The notes under the pieces were generated by a model. It was not told where the DNA came from, ran no database searches, and saw only the letters and a program-made list of their open reading frames with translations. This document shows positions 47,000 to 57,144 of a DNA stretch of 64,000 nt, in pieces (positions within the stretch are counted from its first letter, which is position 1; the number at the start of each line of letters is the position of its first letter). This DNA comes from Oceanospirillaceae bacterium (GTDB taxonomy: Bacteria > Pseudomonadota > Gammaproteobacteria > Pseudomonadales > Balneatricaceae): assembly GCA_029938085.1 (NCBI GenBank), contig JAPYOS010000003.1:124001-188000 (forward strand), read 5' to 3'. The translations under genes and the position numbers were made by a program.

Positions 47000-47612
47000 T
47001 TAACTGTCCTCGCTTGAATCGTTGTTATTGGAAAAATGGTCGCATTCTTGTAGGTCAACGGTACGCGTACTACGACCTATACGAGGGTTCATCAATGCTT
47101 TTGATGAACTACTATTGTGGGAAAGGCCTTGGTTATGGCCAAATTCGTGAGCCCATAACACGCCCTCAAGGCGGTTGCTGGTTCTTACTACCATCATGGC
47201 GTTGCCAGGTTTGGGTGCGCAGCCCAAAAAATTGCCAAATCCACCACAGTAATTAATCATGTTGACGACTTTAACCTCGCCGTTTATGCCCTGTAAAAGG
47301 AATTGAAAATCTTCCGCACTGTTGATGATGCCCGTACCAAAATTGAATGAGCTCGGCGTACCCAGTTGGGTAAAACCAACATTGCAGCTTATGTCATGGT
47401 TTTCGTCTTGGGCGCTAAGCACGGCGTTCATGCTGGCGAGGATCGAATCAACTTGAGCATACTCGATAGGGGTTGACTGGTGGTGTGATATCGACAAAGA
47501 ATGGGTAGCCAGGGTAGGGCTGCTTTCGGCTGTAATTGTTGTAGGAGCACCGCAAGCGGCGAGTGCAAGTAGGGTGAAAAATATAATAGGCAGGTTTTAT
47601 TGGGTTGCGCAT
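47000..47612 (-). CDS. Metzincin-type zinc metalloprotease lipoprotein, apparently frameshifted
   Basis: The downstream part (open from a TTG at 47497, 165 residues) contains VLWAHEFGHNQGLSH, the full HExxHxxGxxH metzincin site, followed by a possible Met-turn (KALMNPRIG). Upstream, an ATG at 47612 with AAGGA 8 nt before it starts MRNPIK, but this frame stops after about 56 codons. Moving one frame near 47593-47598 yields MRNPIKLPIIFFTLLALAAC, an ideal lipoprotein signal with lipobox LAAC. The restored product would be about 203 residues. A one-base insertion, a sequencing error or a recoding site would explain it. Family beyond metzincin is not recognised. Confidence 0.75.
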
Positions 47613-47790
47613 TGCATATATCCTTTTGCAGAATAGCTAAACAATCACAGCCAGCATGAATTAAATCATCCTGTGTATTACCTTAGTTATAGCATTTAAC
47701 TAAGTTGGCGGCTAATTAGTTTTGTAACCTGCGCAAATGTTGATTGCTTGTGGGTGACATAGGCTGCTCCTTCGCGGATAATAGCGCGCC

Positions 47791-49581
47791 ATGAATGACA
47801 GCCCCCAAAAACTCCTACATAGCTTATTTGGCTACGATGAATTTCGTGGTCAACAATTGGCGGTAATCGAACAAGTGCTCGCCGGTGGCGACGCGTTGGT
47901 ATTAATGCCCACCGGTGGTGGAAAATCCATTTGTTACCAAATACCAGCGCTCATGAGAACCGGAGTGGGTGTGGTGATTTCGCCATTGATTGCACTCATG
48001 CAAGATCAAGTGGCCAGCATGCAGCAATTAGGCATTAAGGCCGAGGCCTTACACTCTGGCATAGACTGGGCATCTCAGCAAAAAATTCAGCAACAGGCCA
48101 TTAACGGCGAGCTGGATTTGCTTTATGTGTCGCCCGAACGTTTGATGACCGACGCTTGTATGAGCTTGCTCATGAGCTGTCAAATTAGTCTGTTTGCCAT
48201 CGATGAAGCCCATTGCGTGTCTCAGTGGGGCCACGATTTTAGACCCGAATACTTACAATTAGAATGTTTGCAGGCGCGTTTTCCCCATGTGCCTCGCATG
48301 GCACTTACCGCCACTGCAGATCGGCCTACGCAACAAGAAATGGTGAAGCGTTTAGGCTTACAGCAAGCGCAGCAGTTCATCAGTAGCTTTGATCGGCCAA
48401 ATATTCGCTACCGCATCATGCAAAAACAAAAAGGTCGGCAACAGCTATTGGATTTTGTGCAGTTACAACATGAAGACAATGCCGGTATTGTTTATTGTAT
48501 GTCGCGCAAAAAAGTAGACGAAACCGCACTTTGGTTAAGTGAAAAAGGGGTGGCAGCGTTGCCCTATCATGCCGGCTTAGGCGCAGAATTACGAGCCCAC
48601 AACCAACACCGATTTCTAAACGAAGAAGGGTTGGTGATGGTGGCGACGATTGCTTTTGGCATGGGTATCGACAAGCCCAACGTGCGTTTTGTAGCCCACT
48701 TAGACCTACCCAAGAGTATTGAGTCTTACTATCAAGAAACGGGCAGAGCAGGGCGTGATGGCCTGCCTGCGGATGCATGGATGGTGTATGGCTTGCAGGA
48801 CGTCATGTGGTTGAGGCAGCGGCTCGAACAAACCGATATGGACCAAGCCATCAAACGCTCGGAACAGTCCAAGCTAGATGCGATGCTGGGTCTGTGCGAA
48901 ATTACTCATTGTCGACGCCAAGCCATTTTAAGCTACTTTGACGAAACATCATCCAGTTCCTGTGGCAACTGCGACAACTGCCTAGAACCGGTGGCGACTT
49001 TTGACGGCACACAAGTTGCCCGCAAAGCCCTGTCTTGTGTGTTTAGAAGTGGTCAGCGTTATGGTGTGGCTCACCTCATCGATATTCTCATGGGCAAACC
49101 CACCGACAAAGTGAAGCAGGCCGGGCACGATAAAATTTCAACCTTTGCCGTAGGCCAAGAGTTGGATCAAAAACAATGGCGCTCGGTGTACCGGCAGTTA
49201 TTAGCCTTGGGTTTGGTCGCCAGTGACCCCGAACACTTTGGTGGTTTACGTTTATTGCCCAGTTGTCGACCACTGCTTAAAGGCGAAACGGAATTACAAC
49301 TGCGCTTAGATCGTAAGGTGTCGGTTAAAACAGGCAAAGCACGCTTGCAAATTGCCGACGATGATCAGGATCTTTGGCAGTTACTACGTGAACAGCGTAT
49401 GGCCCTAGCACAAGACCAAAACGTACCGCCTTACGTGATCTTTAGTGATGCCAGCTTATTAGAAATGCTTAAAATCAGGCCCCAAACCTTGTTGGAAATG
49501 AGCCATATACATGGTGTGGGCGAAAAGAAACTCGACCGTTATGGCGATGAGTTTTTGGCGGTTATTCGCCAACATGGCTAG
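47791..49581 (+). CDS. recQ: ATP-dependent DNA helicase RecQ
   Basis: A 596-residue RecQ helicase (E. coli 609). Walker [13 protein letters not shown] is near residue 40, the DEAH box [20 protein letters not shown] near 137, and motif [14 protein letters not shown] near 308. The zinc-binding cysteines follow ([15 protein letters not shown]). A winged helix and a C-terminal HRDC domain (about residues 520-596) complete it. Three-prime to five-prime unwinding in RecF-pathway repair is the family role. Confidence 0.96.
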   Translation: MNDSPQKLLHSLFGYDEFRGQQLAVIEQVLAGGDALVLMPTGGGKSICYQIPALMRTGVGVVISPLIALMQDQVASMQQLGIKAEALHSGIDWASQQKIQQQAINGELDLLYVSPERLMTDACMSLLMSCQISLFAIDEAHCVSQWGHDFRPEYLQLECLQARFPHVPRMALTATADRPTQQEMVKRLGLQQAQQFISSFDRPNIRYRIMQKQKGRQQLLDFVQLQHEDNAGIVYCMSRKKVDETALWLSEKGVAALPYHAGLGAELRAHNQHRFLNEEGLVMVATIAFGMGIDKPNVRFVAHLDLPKSIESYYQETGRAGRDGLPADAWMVYGLQDVMWLRQRLEQTDMDQAIKRSEQSKLDAMLGLCEITHCRRQAILSYFDETSSSSCGNCDNCLEPVATFDGTQVARKALSCVFRSGQRYGVAHLIDILMGKPTDKVKQAGHDKISTFAVGQELDQKQWRSVYRQLLALGLVASDPEHFGGLRLLPSCRPLLKGETELQLRLDRKVSVKTGKARLQIADDDQDLWQLLREQRMALAQDQNVPPYVIFSDASLLEMLKIRPQTLLEMSHIHGVGEKKLDRYGDEFLAVIRQHG

Positions 49582-49633
49582 CCAGCTATGTTAATATTAC
49601 ATCCAGTAACATAATTACCCTAGGAAGCCCTCC

Positions 49634-50173
49634 ATGGCCAGTTTACAAGACCAATTGTTAAAAGCCGGATTGGCCAATGAAAAGCAATCCAAACAAGCCA
49701 GTAAGGCCAAAAAGAAACAAGCCCGCGACCTACGTAAAGGTGCCGACATCGGTGAAACTGCGGCCCAGCGCGCACAGCAAGAGCAACAGGCGCAGGCTAA
49801 ACGTTCAAAAAACTTAAATTCTCAGCGTGATGCTGAACAACAACAGCGCGCTGTTGTGGCTCAAGTTAAACAAATGGTAGAACGCTGCCGGTTAGATTTG
49901 TCGGCCGGCGACCTAAGCTATAACTTTGTTGATGGTAAGGCCATTAAAAAAATCTACGTAGATGCTCAGCAACAAGGTGCGTTAAGCCGTGGGTCCTTGG
50001 TTATTGTGGCCTTAGACGGGCAGTATTCCGTGGTGCCTAAAGCGGTTGTCGAGCGTATCGAAGAACGCTCATCAACAACCCAAATTATTCGTGCAGAGGT
50101 TACCAGTGACGCGGTGCCAGACGAAGACGACCCATACGCTGACTTCGCTATTCCAGACGATTTAATGTGGTAA
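49634..50173 (+). CDS. DUF2058 family protein (YaiL-like)
   Basis: A 179-residue protein of the DUF2058 family. The N-terminal half is a highly charged Lys/Gln/Ala-rich helix, probably coiled coil or nucleic-acid binding ([17 protein letters not shown]). The C-terminal half has [13 protein letters not shown] and [17 protein letters not shown], and ends acidic. E. coli YaiL is a nucleoprotein of unknown function. The ttcA start lies right after its stop. Confidence 0.88.
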   Translation: MASLQDQLLKAGLANEKQSKQASKAKKKQARDLRKGADIGETAAQRAQQEQQAQAKRSKNLNSQRDAEQQQRAVVAQVKQMVERCRLDLSAGDLSYNFVDGKAIKKIYVDAQQQGALSRGSLVIVALDGQYSVVPKAVVERIEERSSTTQIIRAEVTSDAVPDEDDPYADFAIPDDLMW

Positions 50174-50178
50174 CGCTT

Positions 50179-51018
50179 ATGTTAACGCCAGACAAGCGCC
50201 AACAGCAATTACAAAAACGCCTACGTCGAGACGTCGGCCGAGCCATTGACGATTACGCCATGATCGAGCAAGGCGATAAAGTCATGGTGTGTTTATCCGG
50301 CGGCAAAGATTCTTACGCCATGCTGGATATTTTGATGCAGTTGCAAAAAAGCGCGCCGATTCAGTTTGATATTTTGGCCGTTAATCTAGATCAAAAACAA
50401 CCCGGTTTTCCAGAACATGTGCTACCTGCCTATTTAACCAATGTGGGCGTCGATTTTCATGTCATCGAAAAGGACACTTACAGTGTCGTTAAAGAAGTGA
50501 TCGAGGAAGGCAAGACCACCTGTGGCCTATGTTCGCGTATGCGTCGTGGCACCTTGTATCGCTTTGCTCAACAACGCGGTATCACCAAAATAGCCCTAGG
50601 CCACCACCGCGACGATATTTTAGAAACCTTATTTTTAAACATGTTCCACGGCGGCAAACTCAAAGCCATGCCTGCACGCCTACTCAGCGACGACGGTTTA
50701 AATACCGTGATTCGGCCCATGGCCTATGCTCGCGAGCAAGACATTGAAGAATACGCACAGCTCAAACAATTCCCCATCATCCCGTGTAATCTGTGTGGCT
50801 CGCAAGACAACCTACAGCGCCAGCACATCAAAGCTATGTTGCAAGACTGGGAAAAAAATCATCCAGGCCGCATCGAAAGCATGACCAAATCCCTGCAAAA
50901 TATCGTGCCGTCACATCTCATGGATACCAAGCTACACAACTTCAAACAAACCCAACACATGAGCGACCAGCAAGTGTGTGAAGAAGTGGATTTGGCGCTA
51001 TTGAACTTGCCGTTTTAA
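50179..51018 (+). CDS. ttcA: tRNA 2-thiocytidine biosynthesis protein
   Basis: A 279-residue PP-loop ATPase that thiolates cytidine 32 of tRNA. The PP-loop is [14 protein letters not shown] near residue 35. Two CxxC pairs for the iron-sulfur cluster are GLCSRMRRG with the preceding TTC, and CNLCGSQ. The [14 protein letters not shown] block is typical. ATG at 50179 is chosen over a GTG at 50167 that overlaps the upstream gene. Confidence 0.95.
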   Translation: MLTPDKRQQQLQKRLRRDVGRAIDDYAMIEQGDKVMVCLSGGKDSYAMLDILMQLQKSAPIQFDILAVNLDQKQPGFPEHVLPAYLTNVGVDFHVIEKDTYSVVKEVIEEGKTTCGLCSRMRRGTLYRFAQQRGITKIALGHHRDDILETLFLNMFHGGKLKAMPARLLSDDGLNTVIRPMAYAREQDIEEYAQLKQFPIIPCNLCGSQDNLQRQHIKAMLQDWEKNHPGRIESMTKSLQNIVPSHLMDTKLHNFKQTQHMSDQQVCEEVDLALLNLPF

Positions 51019-51039
51019 CGACCGCGCCTGATCATAGGC

Positions 51040-51681
51040 CTAAAAGGGCAAGGTATAAACGCCTAAACCAATCACGCTAGCGCCTAACAAGCGCTGGCTC
51101 ATGGGTTTTTTCAACAGGGCCTTTAACTGCTGGGCTAACAAGCCGGTGGCGAGGTTGGCGGGCAGGGTGCCAATGCCAAAGGCAAGCATAAGTAGACTCG
51201 AGGATTGCCAGTCGTTGGCACTTGAGGCCCATATAAGGCTGGAATAGACTAAACCGCAGGGTAACCAGCCCCAAAGACCACCCAAAGCCAGTGCTTGGGG
51301 GACTGATTTTATCGGCATTAAGGGTTTAGTTAGTGGCTGTAACCAGCGCCAAATGAACTTGCCCAAATGTTCGATTCGTTTAACACCTTGCCACCATTGG
51401 CCAATGGATAAACCCATTAACACGAGCATAAGCCCCGCTAACCACAGGCTGGCATTAAGGTATTGGTTGAGTTGTAGCACTTGGGCACCCAGGCCTATAA
51501 GAGCGCCTATGGCTGCGTAGCTTAAAATACGGCCTAGGTTGAACGCTAGGCTGTACGCAATAGCCTTACCCCCTTTGGGTACACCAAGGCTGAGGGCGGC
51601 ACTGATGCCGCCACACATGCCAATACAATGGCCGCCACCGGCGATGCCAATCACCAGCGCGGCGAGTAAGCTGGGTTCCAT
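51040..51681 (-). CDS. DsbD_2/SafE-type membrane protein of the cbb3 assembly cluster
   Basis: A 213-residue polytopic inner-membrane protein of the COG2836 (DsbD transmembrane/sulfite exporter TauE/SafE-like) family. It has about six hydrophobic segments. GGGHCIGMCGGISAAL near residues 15-30 holds a CxxxC pair, and WLPCGLVYSSL near 138 another Cys. Genes of this type follow ccoS in many cbb3 clusters and are linked to copper or heme handling. Its start overlaps the ccoS stop by one base. Confidence 0.88.
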   Translation of the reverse strand: MEPSLLAALVIGIAGGGHCIGMCGGISAALSLGVPKGGKAIAYSLAFNLGRILSYAAIGALIGLGAQVLQLNQYLNASLWLAGLMLVLMGLSIGQWWQGVKRIEHLGKFIWRWLQPLTKPLMPIKSVPQALALGGLWGWLPCGLVYSSLIWASSANDWQSSSLLMLAFGIGTLPANLATGLLAQQLKALLKKPMSQRLLGASVIGLGVYTLPF

Positions 51682-51866
51682 TAGTGGTTTTTGGTCTGGG
51701 CTTTAGCGTCGTCTGGAATGAGATGGTCGTCGTCATCAAACAGAATGCTACTAGCGGGCGAGTCCATGTCGTCAAACTGGCCACTTTTGAGCGCCCAACG
51801 CATGCCCCAGGCGGCAAAGCTCACCAAGATGATCGCAATGGGTACTAAAACAAATAACATATCCAT
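51681..51866 (-). CDS. ccoS: Cytochrome cbb3 oxidase maturation protein CcoS
   Basis: A 61-residue protein with one membrane segment (about residues 4-24) followed by WALKSGQFDDMDSP, the CcoS signature, and an acidic tail. CcoS is needed for heme and copper incorporation into cbb3 oxidase. It lies between the unrecognised gene and the DsbD_2-type gene of the cluster. Confidence 0.93.
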   Translation of the reverse strand: MDMLFVLVPIAIILVSFAAWGMRWALKSGQFDDMDSPASSILFDDDDHLIPDDAKAQTKNH

Positions 51867-51891
51867 GGGTTACCTTCTTTGTTGCCTTTGC

Positions 51892-52551
51892 TTAGTAGTT
51901 AGCTGCCAACTCTTGCATACGCTGCCATAGGCCGGTACGTACACTAATGCCGTTGGTTTCACAGCGCGCACGGTAGGCTTCGATGTCGGCAGTGCCAGCA
52001 ACGGCTTTACAGTCGGCAGGTGCTGGGCCGATGGTTATGCGCACTTCGTTCCACGCTAAATCGCGCTCTCTGGGCTGCAATAACCCCTTTAACTGGCCTT
52101 CTGGAGCCAAGTCAAAGCGTCGTATGCCGCCTTCTAGGTTGTTATAGTAGATACAAACACCGCTGCCATTAGCGCCATGCTCGGCTAGGTAACTGGCGAT
52201 CGCTGGTATGGCAAAGGCGCCACAGGCTGTTTTGTGCATGCGAATTTCGTTGATGTTATGTTTAACGGCGTGATCAAAAGCCGCTTCAAACTGTACCAAG
52301 GCCGGTTGGCCGTGGGCATCAAAAATTAAGCTATCTCGGTTTTCTACCAACACTTTGGGTGCGCTTACACTGGAATCTAAGGCAGCCAGTGATGTTTCGA
52401 GTAAATCGCTATTGGCTAACCCATGTTGCATGCCAAAGGTAGCCCGCGCCCCCGCTGTTTTTTGGTCGGCTTCGTTAAAGCCGCGGCTGGCTACAACGCG
52501 TTGTACTAAAGCATTGAGTTGTTCGGCGCTCACTTGGGTGGTATCGCTCAC
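51892..52551 (-). CDS. Unrecognised protein encoded within the cbb3 assembly cluster
   Basis: I do not recognise this 219-residue protein. It is soluble with no signal peptide or membrane segment. Notable parts are RATFGMQHGLANSDLLE near residues 31-47, HKTACGAFAIPAIASYL near 105-121, VCIYYNNLEGGIRRF near 132, and a C-terminal RCETNGISVRTGLWQRM. Three cysteines (about 109, 133 and 178) are scattered. It sits 14 nt after ccoI and 25 nt before ccoS on the same strand, so it is probably co-transcribed with oxidase assembly genes. Confidence 0.75.
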   Translation of the reverse strand: MSDTTQVSAEQLNALVQRVVASRGFNEADQKTAGARATFGMQHGLANSDLLETSLAALDSSVSAPKVLVENRDSLIFDAHGQPALVQFEAAFDHAVKHNINEIRMHKTACGAFAIPAIASYLAEHGANGSGVCIYYNNLEGGIRRFDLAPEGQLKGLLQPRERDLAWNEVRITIGPAPADCKAVAGTADIEAYRARCETNGISVRTGLWQRMQELAANY

Positions 52552-52565
52552 GTTGGGTCCTTTTG

Positions 52566-55076
52566 TTATTGTTGGCTGACTTGGGCCGCTGCCTTGAGTC
52601 GGGTAGCGTTAAGCACTACCAATAGCGAACTCGTCGACATCCCTATGGCGGCTCCCCAAGGGGGAATTAGACCTGCTGCAGCGAGGGGTAGTGCAATCAC
52701 ATTGTAAAGCAAGGCCCAAGATAAATTTTGTTGCATGATAGTATGGGTTTGTTGGGCTTTACGCAATAACACTTGAATCAAGTTGAGGTTATCACGTAAT
52801 AATAATGCGGGCGCACTAGACTTGCTCAAGTCTGTGCCCGACGCCATGGCCACGGCAGCATCAGCTGCAGCCATAACGGGTGCGTCATTAACACCGTCAC
52901 CCACCATTAACACCCGTTGGCCTTGCTGTTGTAAATGGGTAATAAAGTCGAGTTTTTGTTGTGGCGTTTGACATGCATGCCAATGGCTTATGCCATGGTT
53001 GCGTGCCAGCTCAGAGACGTTGTTGGCCTGATCGCCTGATAGCAGATGTAGCTCGTACCCGTGTTGTTTGAGTTGGCTAATCGTATGGCAAAGTCCTTTA
53101 CGCGGCGCATCGTTTATTTTAAACCAGGCTAATGCTTGGTGGGCATCGGCGAGCAGTAACCATAGGCCTTGCTCATCTGGAGCTTGAGGCTGCTCGGTGA
53201 GGTGGGCCGCAGCAAATTGACGCTGACCAAATCGCAGTTCCACAAGTTGATTGTTGGCGCTGTACTGGCCGCTAACACCTTGGCTGGTATGGTTGCGAAA
53301 GTTGCTAACCCGAAGCTTATCGTAGGTGATGATATCTAGTTGTGAAAATGCGCGAGCAATAGGGTGCTCCGACTGACTTTCCAACTGGCTGACCAATGAT
53401 AAACATTGGGCGTCGTTGAGTGGTCCAAGGCTAATGGTCTGCTGCAAAGCCATAGCGCCGGTGGTGAGGGTACCAGTTTTGTCGAACACAATGGTGTCTA
53501 TTTTGGCAATCTCTTCTAAGGCATCTTCTCGGGTCATTAAGATGCCTTGTTTACGTAAGCTAGCGGTGGCCACGGCGGTGGCGGTGGGCGCAGCTAAAGA
53601 CAAAGCGCAAGGGCAGGTGATGACTAGCACCGAAAGGGTAATCCAAAAGGCTTTGTCTGGGTCAATAAAGTACCAAGTGCCATACACGCACGCCGATACG
53701 CTCAGCACAGCCAATACAAAGTAGTGCGCCACCCGGTCGGCTTTATAGGACATTTTTGGGCGAAAGCTGTGCGCTTGTTGCACTAAGCTCACAATTTGTT
53801 GCAAGCGGCTGTTGTCGACCTGTGTCACCTGTATGTCGATGCTACTGGCAACGTTAATGGTGCCGGCAGTCACTTGGTCGCCTAGTTGTTTATTGACAGG
53901 TAGGAACTCGCCACTTAATGCGGCTTCATTAATACTAGTGGTGCCACAGACGATGACACCGTCTGCAGGTATAGTTTCACCAGGTTTTACCCGCACTGTG
54001 TCATTGGTTTTGAGTTTTAACACGGCAATCTGTTGTAACGCTTCTTGTGGGCTTTGGTGGCCAGTCACAAGGCAACACATGGGTGGCAACAATTGATGTA
54101 ATTGATTGCCAGAGTGGCCTGCATGGTAACGGGCTTGAGCTTCGACAAAGCGGCCAAATAACAACAGGAAAGTAAACATACACACGGAATCAAAATACAC
54201 TTCGCCGGTGTTATTCACCGTGGCCCACAGACTTGCTAAATAAGCACCGCCAATGGCTAATGATACCGGTACGTCCATGACTAAGTGGCGGTTTTTTAAA
54301 GCGCGGTAAGCGGCCTTAAAGAAAGGCAGGGCTGCATAAAACACCACCGGTGTGGTTAAACCAAGGGCTAACCAGCGGAAAAACACCATTTGCTGCTCAG
54401 ACATGTCTTGTGACTGGCCGGCGTATAATCCAAACGACAACATCATCACTTGCATTGTAGCAAGCCCAGAGATGCCTAAACGCATGATGGTTTGACGTTT
54501 GTCTTTGGCTGTTTTAGTCGCGGCTATAGTGGCTTGATAGGGGCTAGGCTGATAACCCACGGCGGCAATAGCAGCCATGATCTGGCTTAAATTAACGGCG
54601 TCGCTATGCCACTGTAAATAGGCGCGTTGGGTGGTGAGGTTAACGTTAAAATGAATCACCCCGTTGAGCTTGCGAACTTGCTGATGAAGTAACCAAATAC
54701 ACGCGGCGCAAGTGAGTCCCTCTATCACCAAATCGGCCTCTTTGGCGTTGGTTGTGTGGTCTTTGGTTTGGCTTTGGCGCACAAACGTGCTTTGAACGTC
54801 GGCATCGTCGTAGGCCTGCCACTGATTTTGGTGACTAGCACTTAGGTCTAGCGCCGTCGGCAGTATAGGAGATGAGGCTTGTGACAAGCTGCGATGACGA
54901 TAGTAGTCGGCCAGCCCTTGATCGATAATAGTCTGAGCTACAGTTTCACAGCCAAGGCAACACATAGGCTGGCTTTGGCCATCCAATACGCAGGTATAAC
55001 GGCTGGCTTGAACAACAGCTTGGCCGCAGTGAAAACAGTCCGTTTGGCTCACCGAAATAACGTCCTTAGTTTGCAA
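52566..55076 (-). CDS. ccoI: Copper-translocating P-type ATPase of cbb3 oxidase assembly
   Basis: An 836-residue P1B-type ATPase. The N-terminus has a cysteine-rich metal-binding region (CFHCGQAV; MCCLGCETVA) and a heavy-metal domain with GLTCAAC near residue 118. The membrane CPC motif is ITCPCALSLAAPTA, the phosphorylation site DKTGTLTTG, and the hinge VGDGVNDAPVM. CcoI exports copper for the CuB centre of cbb3 oxidase. It overlaps ccoH by 11 nt. Confidence 0.95.
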   Translation of the reverse strand: MQTKDVISVSQTDCFHCGQAVVQASRYTCVLDGQSQPMCCLGCETVAQTIIDQGLADYYRHRSLSQASSPILPTALDLSASHQNQWQAYDDADVQSTFVRQSQTKDHTTNAKEADLVIEGLTCAACIWLLHQQVRKLNGVIHFNVNLTTQRAYLQWHSDAVNLSQIMAAIAAVGYQPSPYQATIAATKTAKDKRQTIMRLGISGLATMQVMMLSFGLYAGQSQDMSEQQMVFFRWLALGLTTPVVFYAALPFFKAAYRALKNRHLVMDVPVSLAIGGAYLASLWATVNNTGEVYFDSVCMFTFLLLFGRFVEAQARYHAGHSGNQLHQLLPPMCCLVTGHQSPQEALQQIAVLKLKTNDTVRVKPGETIPADGVIVCGTTSINEAALSGEFLPVNKQLGDQVTAGTINVASSIDIQVTQVDNSRLQQIVSLVQQAHSFRPKMSYKADRVAHYFVLAVLSVSACVYGTWYFIDPDKAFWITLSVLVITCPCALSLAAPTATAVATASLRKQGILMTREDALEEIAKIDTIVFDKTGTLTTGAMALQQTISLGPLNDAQCLSLVSQLESQSEHPIARAFSQLDIITYDKLRVSNFRNHTSQGVSGQYSANNQLVELRFGQRQFAAAHLTEQPQAPDEQGLWLLLADAHQALAWFKINDAPRKGLCHTISQLKQHGYELHLLSGDQANNVSELARNHGISHWHACQTPQQKLDFITHLQQQGQRVLMVGDGVNDAPVMAAADAAVAMASGTDLSKSSAPALLLRDNLNLIQVLLRKAQQTHTIMQQNLSWALLYNVIALPLAAAGLIPPWGAAIGMSTSSLLVVLNATRLKAAAQVSQQ

Positions 55077-55584
55077 TAATACTAAAGTGGGCAGGCCAAG
55101 GGGTGTGTATTTCGGAGCTTAAACGCCAACTGTTATCAGGCCCCGTGAGGTGCAAATAGCGTTTGCCGTCGATGGTTTTGTTGAGCGAACCATAATAGGA
55201 ACCGTCTGGACGTAAGGCTAAGGTAATGGGTTGGTCAAGCGAGGCCATAGTAGGGTGCACTACGTCTAACAATAAAGTTGGGCTGACAACGGTTGGCGAA
55301 GATGTCACGACTAAACGCAAATCGCCGGTCAGGCTGTCTAAACTAATAGTGGCTTGCATTTCCATGGCGGCAGCTTTATCCAAGCGCGATGAATCTTGGT
55401 TAAAGTGCTTAGCGGTTTTAGCATAATCACCTTTTACCATGCCATCAAAGGTGACTACGGATAGGTACGCATAACTGGTGCCGTAGATGAATACGGCAAA
55501 CAGTGGCGCAAGAAGGAACCAAAGCCAAGGCTGTTTGTACCAGGGTGCTATTGCAGGGTCGGTGGAAGGTGCTGAATGGGGCAT
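55066..55584 (-). CDS. ccoH: FixH family protein CcoH
   Basis: A 172-residue protein with one N-terminal membrane segment (WYKQPWLWFLLAPLFAVFIY near residues 15-34), then a periplasmic domain ending in YLHLTGPDNSWRLSSEIHTP. It fits the FixH/CcoH family, a subunit-like assembly factor for cbb3 oxidase. ATG at 55584 is preferred over a GTG four codons upstream that abuts the ccoG stop. Confidence 0.92.
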   Translation of the reverse strand: MPHSAPSTDPAIAPWYKQPWLWFLLAPLFAVFIYGTSYAYLSVVTFDGMVKGDYAKTAKHFNQDSSRLDKAAAMEMQATISLDSLTGDLRLVVTSSPTVVSPTLLLDVVHPTMASLDQPITLALRPDGSYYGSLNKTIDGKRYLHLTGPDNSWRLSSEIHTPWPAHFSIIAN

Positions 55585-55596
55585 GATTAGTCTCAC

Positions 55597-57030
55597 TTAA
55601 AACAATTGATCTGCTGGAGCGATAAAGCGCGATTCTTGCGTCATTTCAAAGTCGCCATAGGCACTAGATTTTACCGAAAAAGTGATCGCTGTGTTAGGGG
55701 TGTCTAGGTTATCTACGTGCATCTGTATCCGTACCACGGCTTCATTGGTTTCATTGGCTGCTAGGCTCATCTTGTGCAAGCTTAAATAGCTGTAGTTTCT
55801 TACGCCGGAGATACTAATGCGCGCTGCGACCTGCTCTTGGCCCTTGTTGGATATTTTAAGGTAATAGGTATTTTCGATAACACCGCCACCCATATCGTTA
55901 TAGAGAGCTTGTCGGTCACGGGTTAAACTGACTTCCAACGGCTCGCGGTTGACTAGTTGAAAAACTAACAACCCTGCAATCAACATCACTGCCACAGCGT
56001 AACCGATGAAGCGGGAGCTGACCAAGCGATGAGTAGCTCCGTCAATTACATTTTCTGTGGCATAGCGAATGAGACCCTTAGGTTTGTTTAAACGGCGCAT
56101 TACGTCGTTGCAGGCGTCTACGCACGCGGCGCAAGAGATACACTCATATTGCAAGCCGTCTCTAATGTCTATGCCTACGGGGCACACGGTGACACAAACC
56201 CCGCAATCCACACAATCACCTAAAGGTTCAGTTGTCTTTTCGTCGGTGGTTGGCGCGGTGACTTCGGTATTGCGTGCGCCTTTGCCGCGAGGTTCGCCAC
56301 GCGCTTGGTCATAGGTAACAATCAAGGTGTTGGAGTCGAACATCACGCCTTGAAAACGCGCATAAGGACACATGTATATACACACTTGCTCGCGCATCCA
56401 GCCCGCATTAACGTATGTGGCTATCAAAAAGAAACCTAGCCACCATGTTTCCCACATGCCTAAATCAAAACTCACGATAAGTGATACCAGCTCACGTATA
56501 GGTGTGAAGTAGCCCACAAAGGCTAGGGCAGTGGCAGCAGATATGGCGAGCCATAACACATGTTTCAAGGCTTTTTTGCGCAGTTTAGTGAAACTCATGG
56601 GTTGTGCATCTAGCTTGATGCGGGCATTACGGTTGCCTTCGGCAAACCGTTCTGCACGCATAAATACGTAGGTAAAGACAGTTTGTGGGCAGCTATAACC
56701 ACACCATACTCGGCCTGCAAAAACAGTGATGAAAAACAATAAAAAGGCTGCCAAAATGAGCACGCCACTGAGTAGGGCGAAATCTTGCGGCCAAAAGGTA
56801 AGGCCGAATATATGGAATTGACGCTGGGGTAGGTCGAACCAAATGGCCTGGCGATCTCCCCACGTGATAAATGGCGTCAGGAAATAAGCTAACAACAAGG
56901 GCCAAGCCGCAAGCACACGCAAGCTACGGTAGAAACCCTTATAAGCTCTTACCTGTATGTGCTCGCGTTTAGCGTAGAGATTGACATATTGTTTGTCACT
57001 ATCTACCTGCTTTATGGGTATTTGTTTCAC
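55597..57030 (-). CDS. ccoG: Cytochrome c oxidase accessory protein CcoG
   Basis: A 477-residue membrane iron-sulfur protein. After the first membrane segments comes AGRVWCGYSCPQTVFTYVF near residue 106. Two 4Fe-4S motifs follow, CVDCGVCVTVCPVGIDIR near 271 and CISCAACVDACNDVMRR near 296. A C-terminal Ig-like domain ends it. CcoG (RdxA/FixG) is a cupric reductase supporting copper delivery to cbb3 oxidase. It starts the second transcription unit of the cluster, after a terminator. Confidence 0.95.
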   Translation of the reverse strand: MKQIPIKQVDSDKQYVNLYAKREHIQVRAYKGFYRSLRVLAAWPLLLAYFLTPFITWGDRQAIWFDLPQRQFHIFGLTFWPQDFALLSGVLILAAFLLFFITVFAGRVWCGYSCPQTVFTYVFMRAERFAEGNRNARIKLDAQPMSFTKLRKKALKHVLWLAISAATALAFVGYFTPIRELVSLIVSFDLGMWETWWLGFFLIATYVNAGWMREQVCIYMCPYARFQGVMFDSNTLIVTYDQARGEPRGKGARNTEVTAPTTDEKTTEPLGDCVDCGVCVTVCPVGIDIRDGLQYECISCAACVDACNDVMRRLNKPKGLIRYATENVIDGATHRLVSSRFIGYAVAVMLIAGLLVFQLVNREPLEVSLTRDRQALYNDMGGGVIENTYYLKISNKGQEQVAARISISGVRNYSYLSLHKMSLAANETNEAVVRIQMHVDNLDTPNTAITFSVKSSAYGDFEMTQESRFIAPADQLF

Positions 57031-57055
57031 TGTTTCTCTAATCTCTGGTTAATAA

Positions 57056-57095
57056 AAAAGCGGAGTCGAGCAATCACTTACCCGGCTCCGCTTTT
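57056..57095. terminator. Bidirectional-looking terminator between ccoP and ccoG
   Basis: AAAAGCGGAG at 57056-57065 pairs with CTCCGCTTTT at 57086-57095, extendable by three more pairs (one G-U) around a 14-base loop. An A-run at 57054-57059 becomes a U-run in minus-strand RNA. It lies 50 nt after the ccoP stop and separates ccoNOQP from ccoGHI. Confidence 0.85.
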
Positions 57096-57144
57096 GTTAT
57101 TTTTGTATGCGGTATGTTTATGTAGGCAGGCTAAGCTGCTTTAG

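Noticed and set aside
49587-49613. TATGTTA/TAACATA inverted repeat after recQ
   Set aside because: Short, AT-rich arms with a 13-base loop and no U-run; likely chance.
51892-52551. Assignment of the ccoI-ccoS intervening gene to the malate/L-lactate dehydrogenase (Ldh2) family
   Set aside because: Only a vague resemblance at the N-terminus; no NAD-binding or catalytic motif could be seen, so it is left unnamed.
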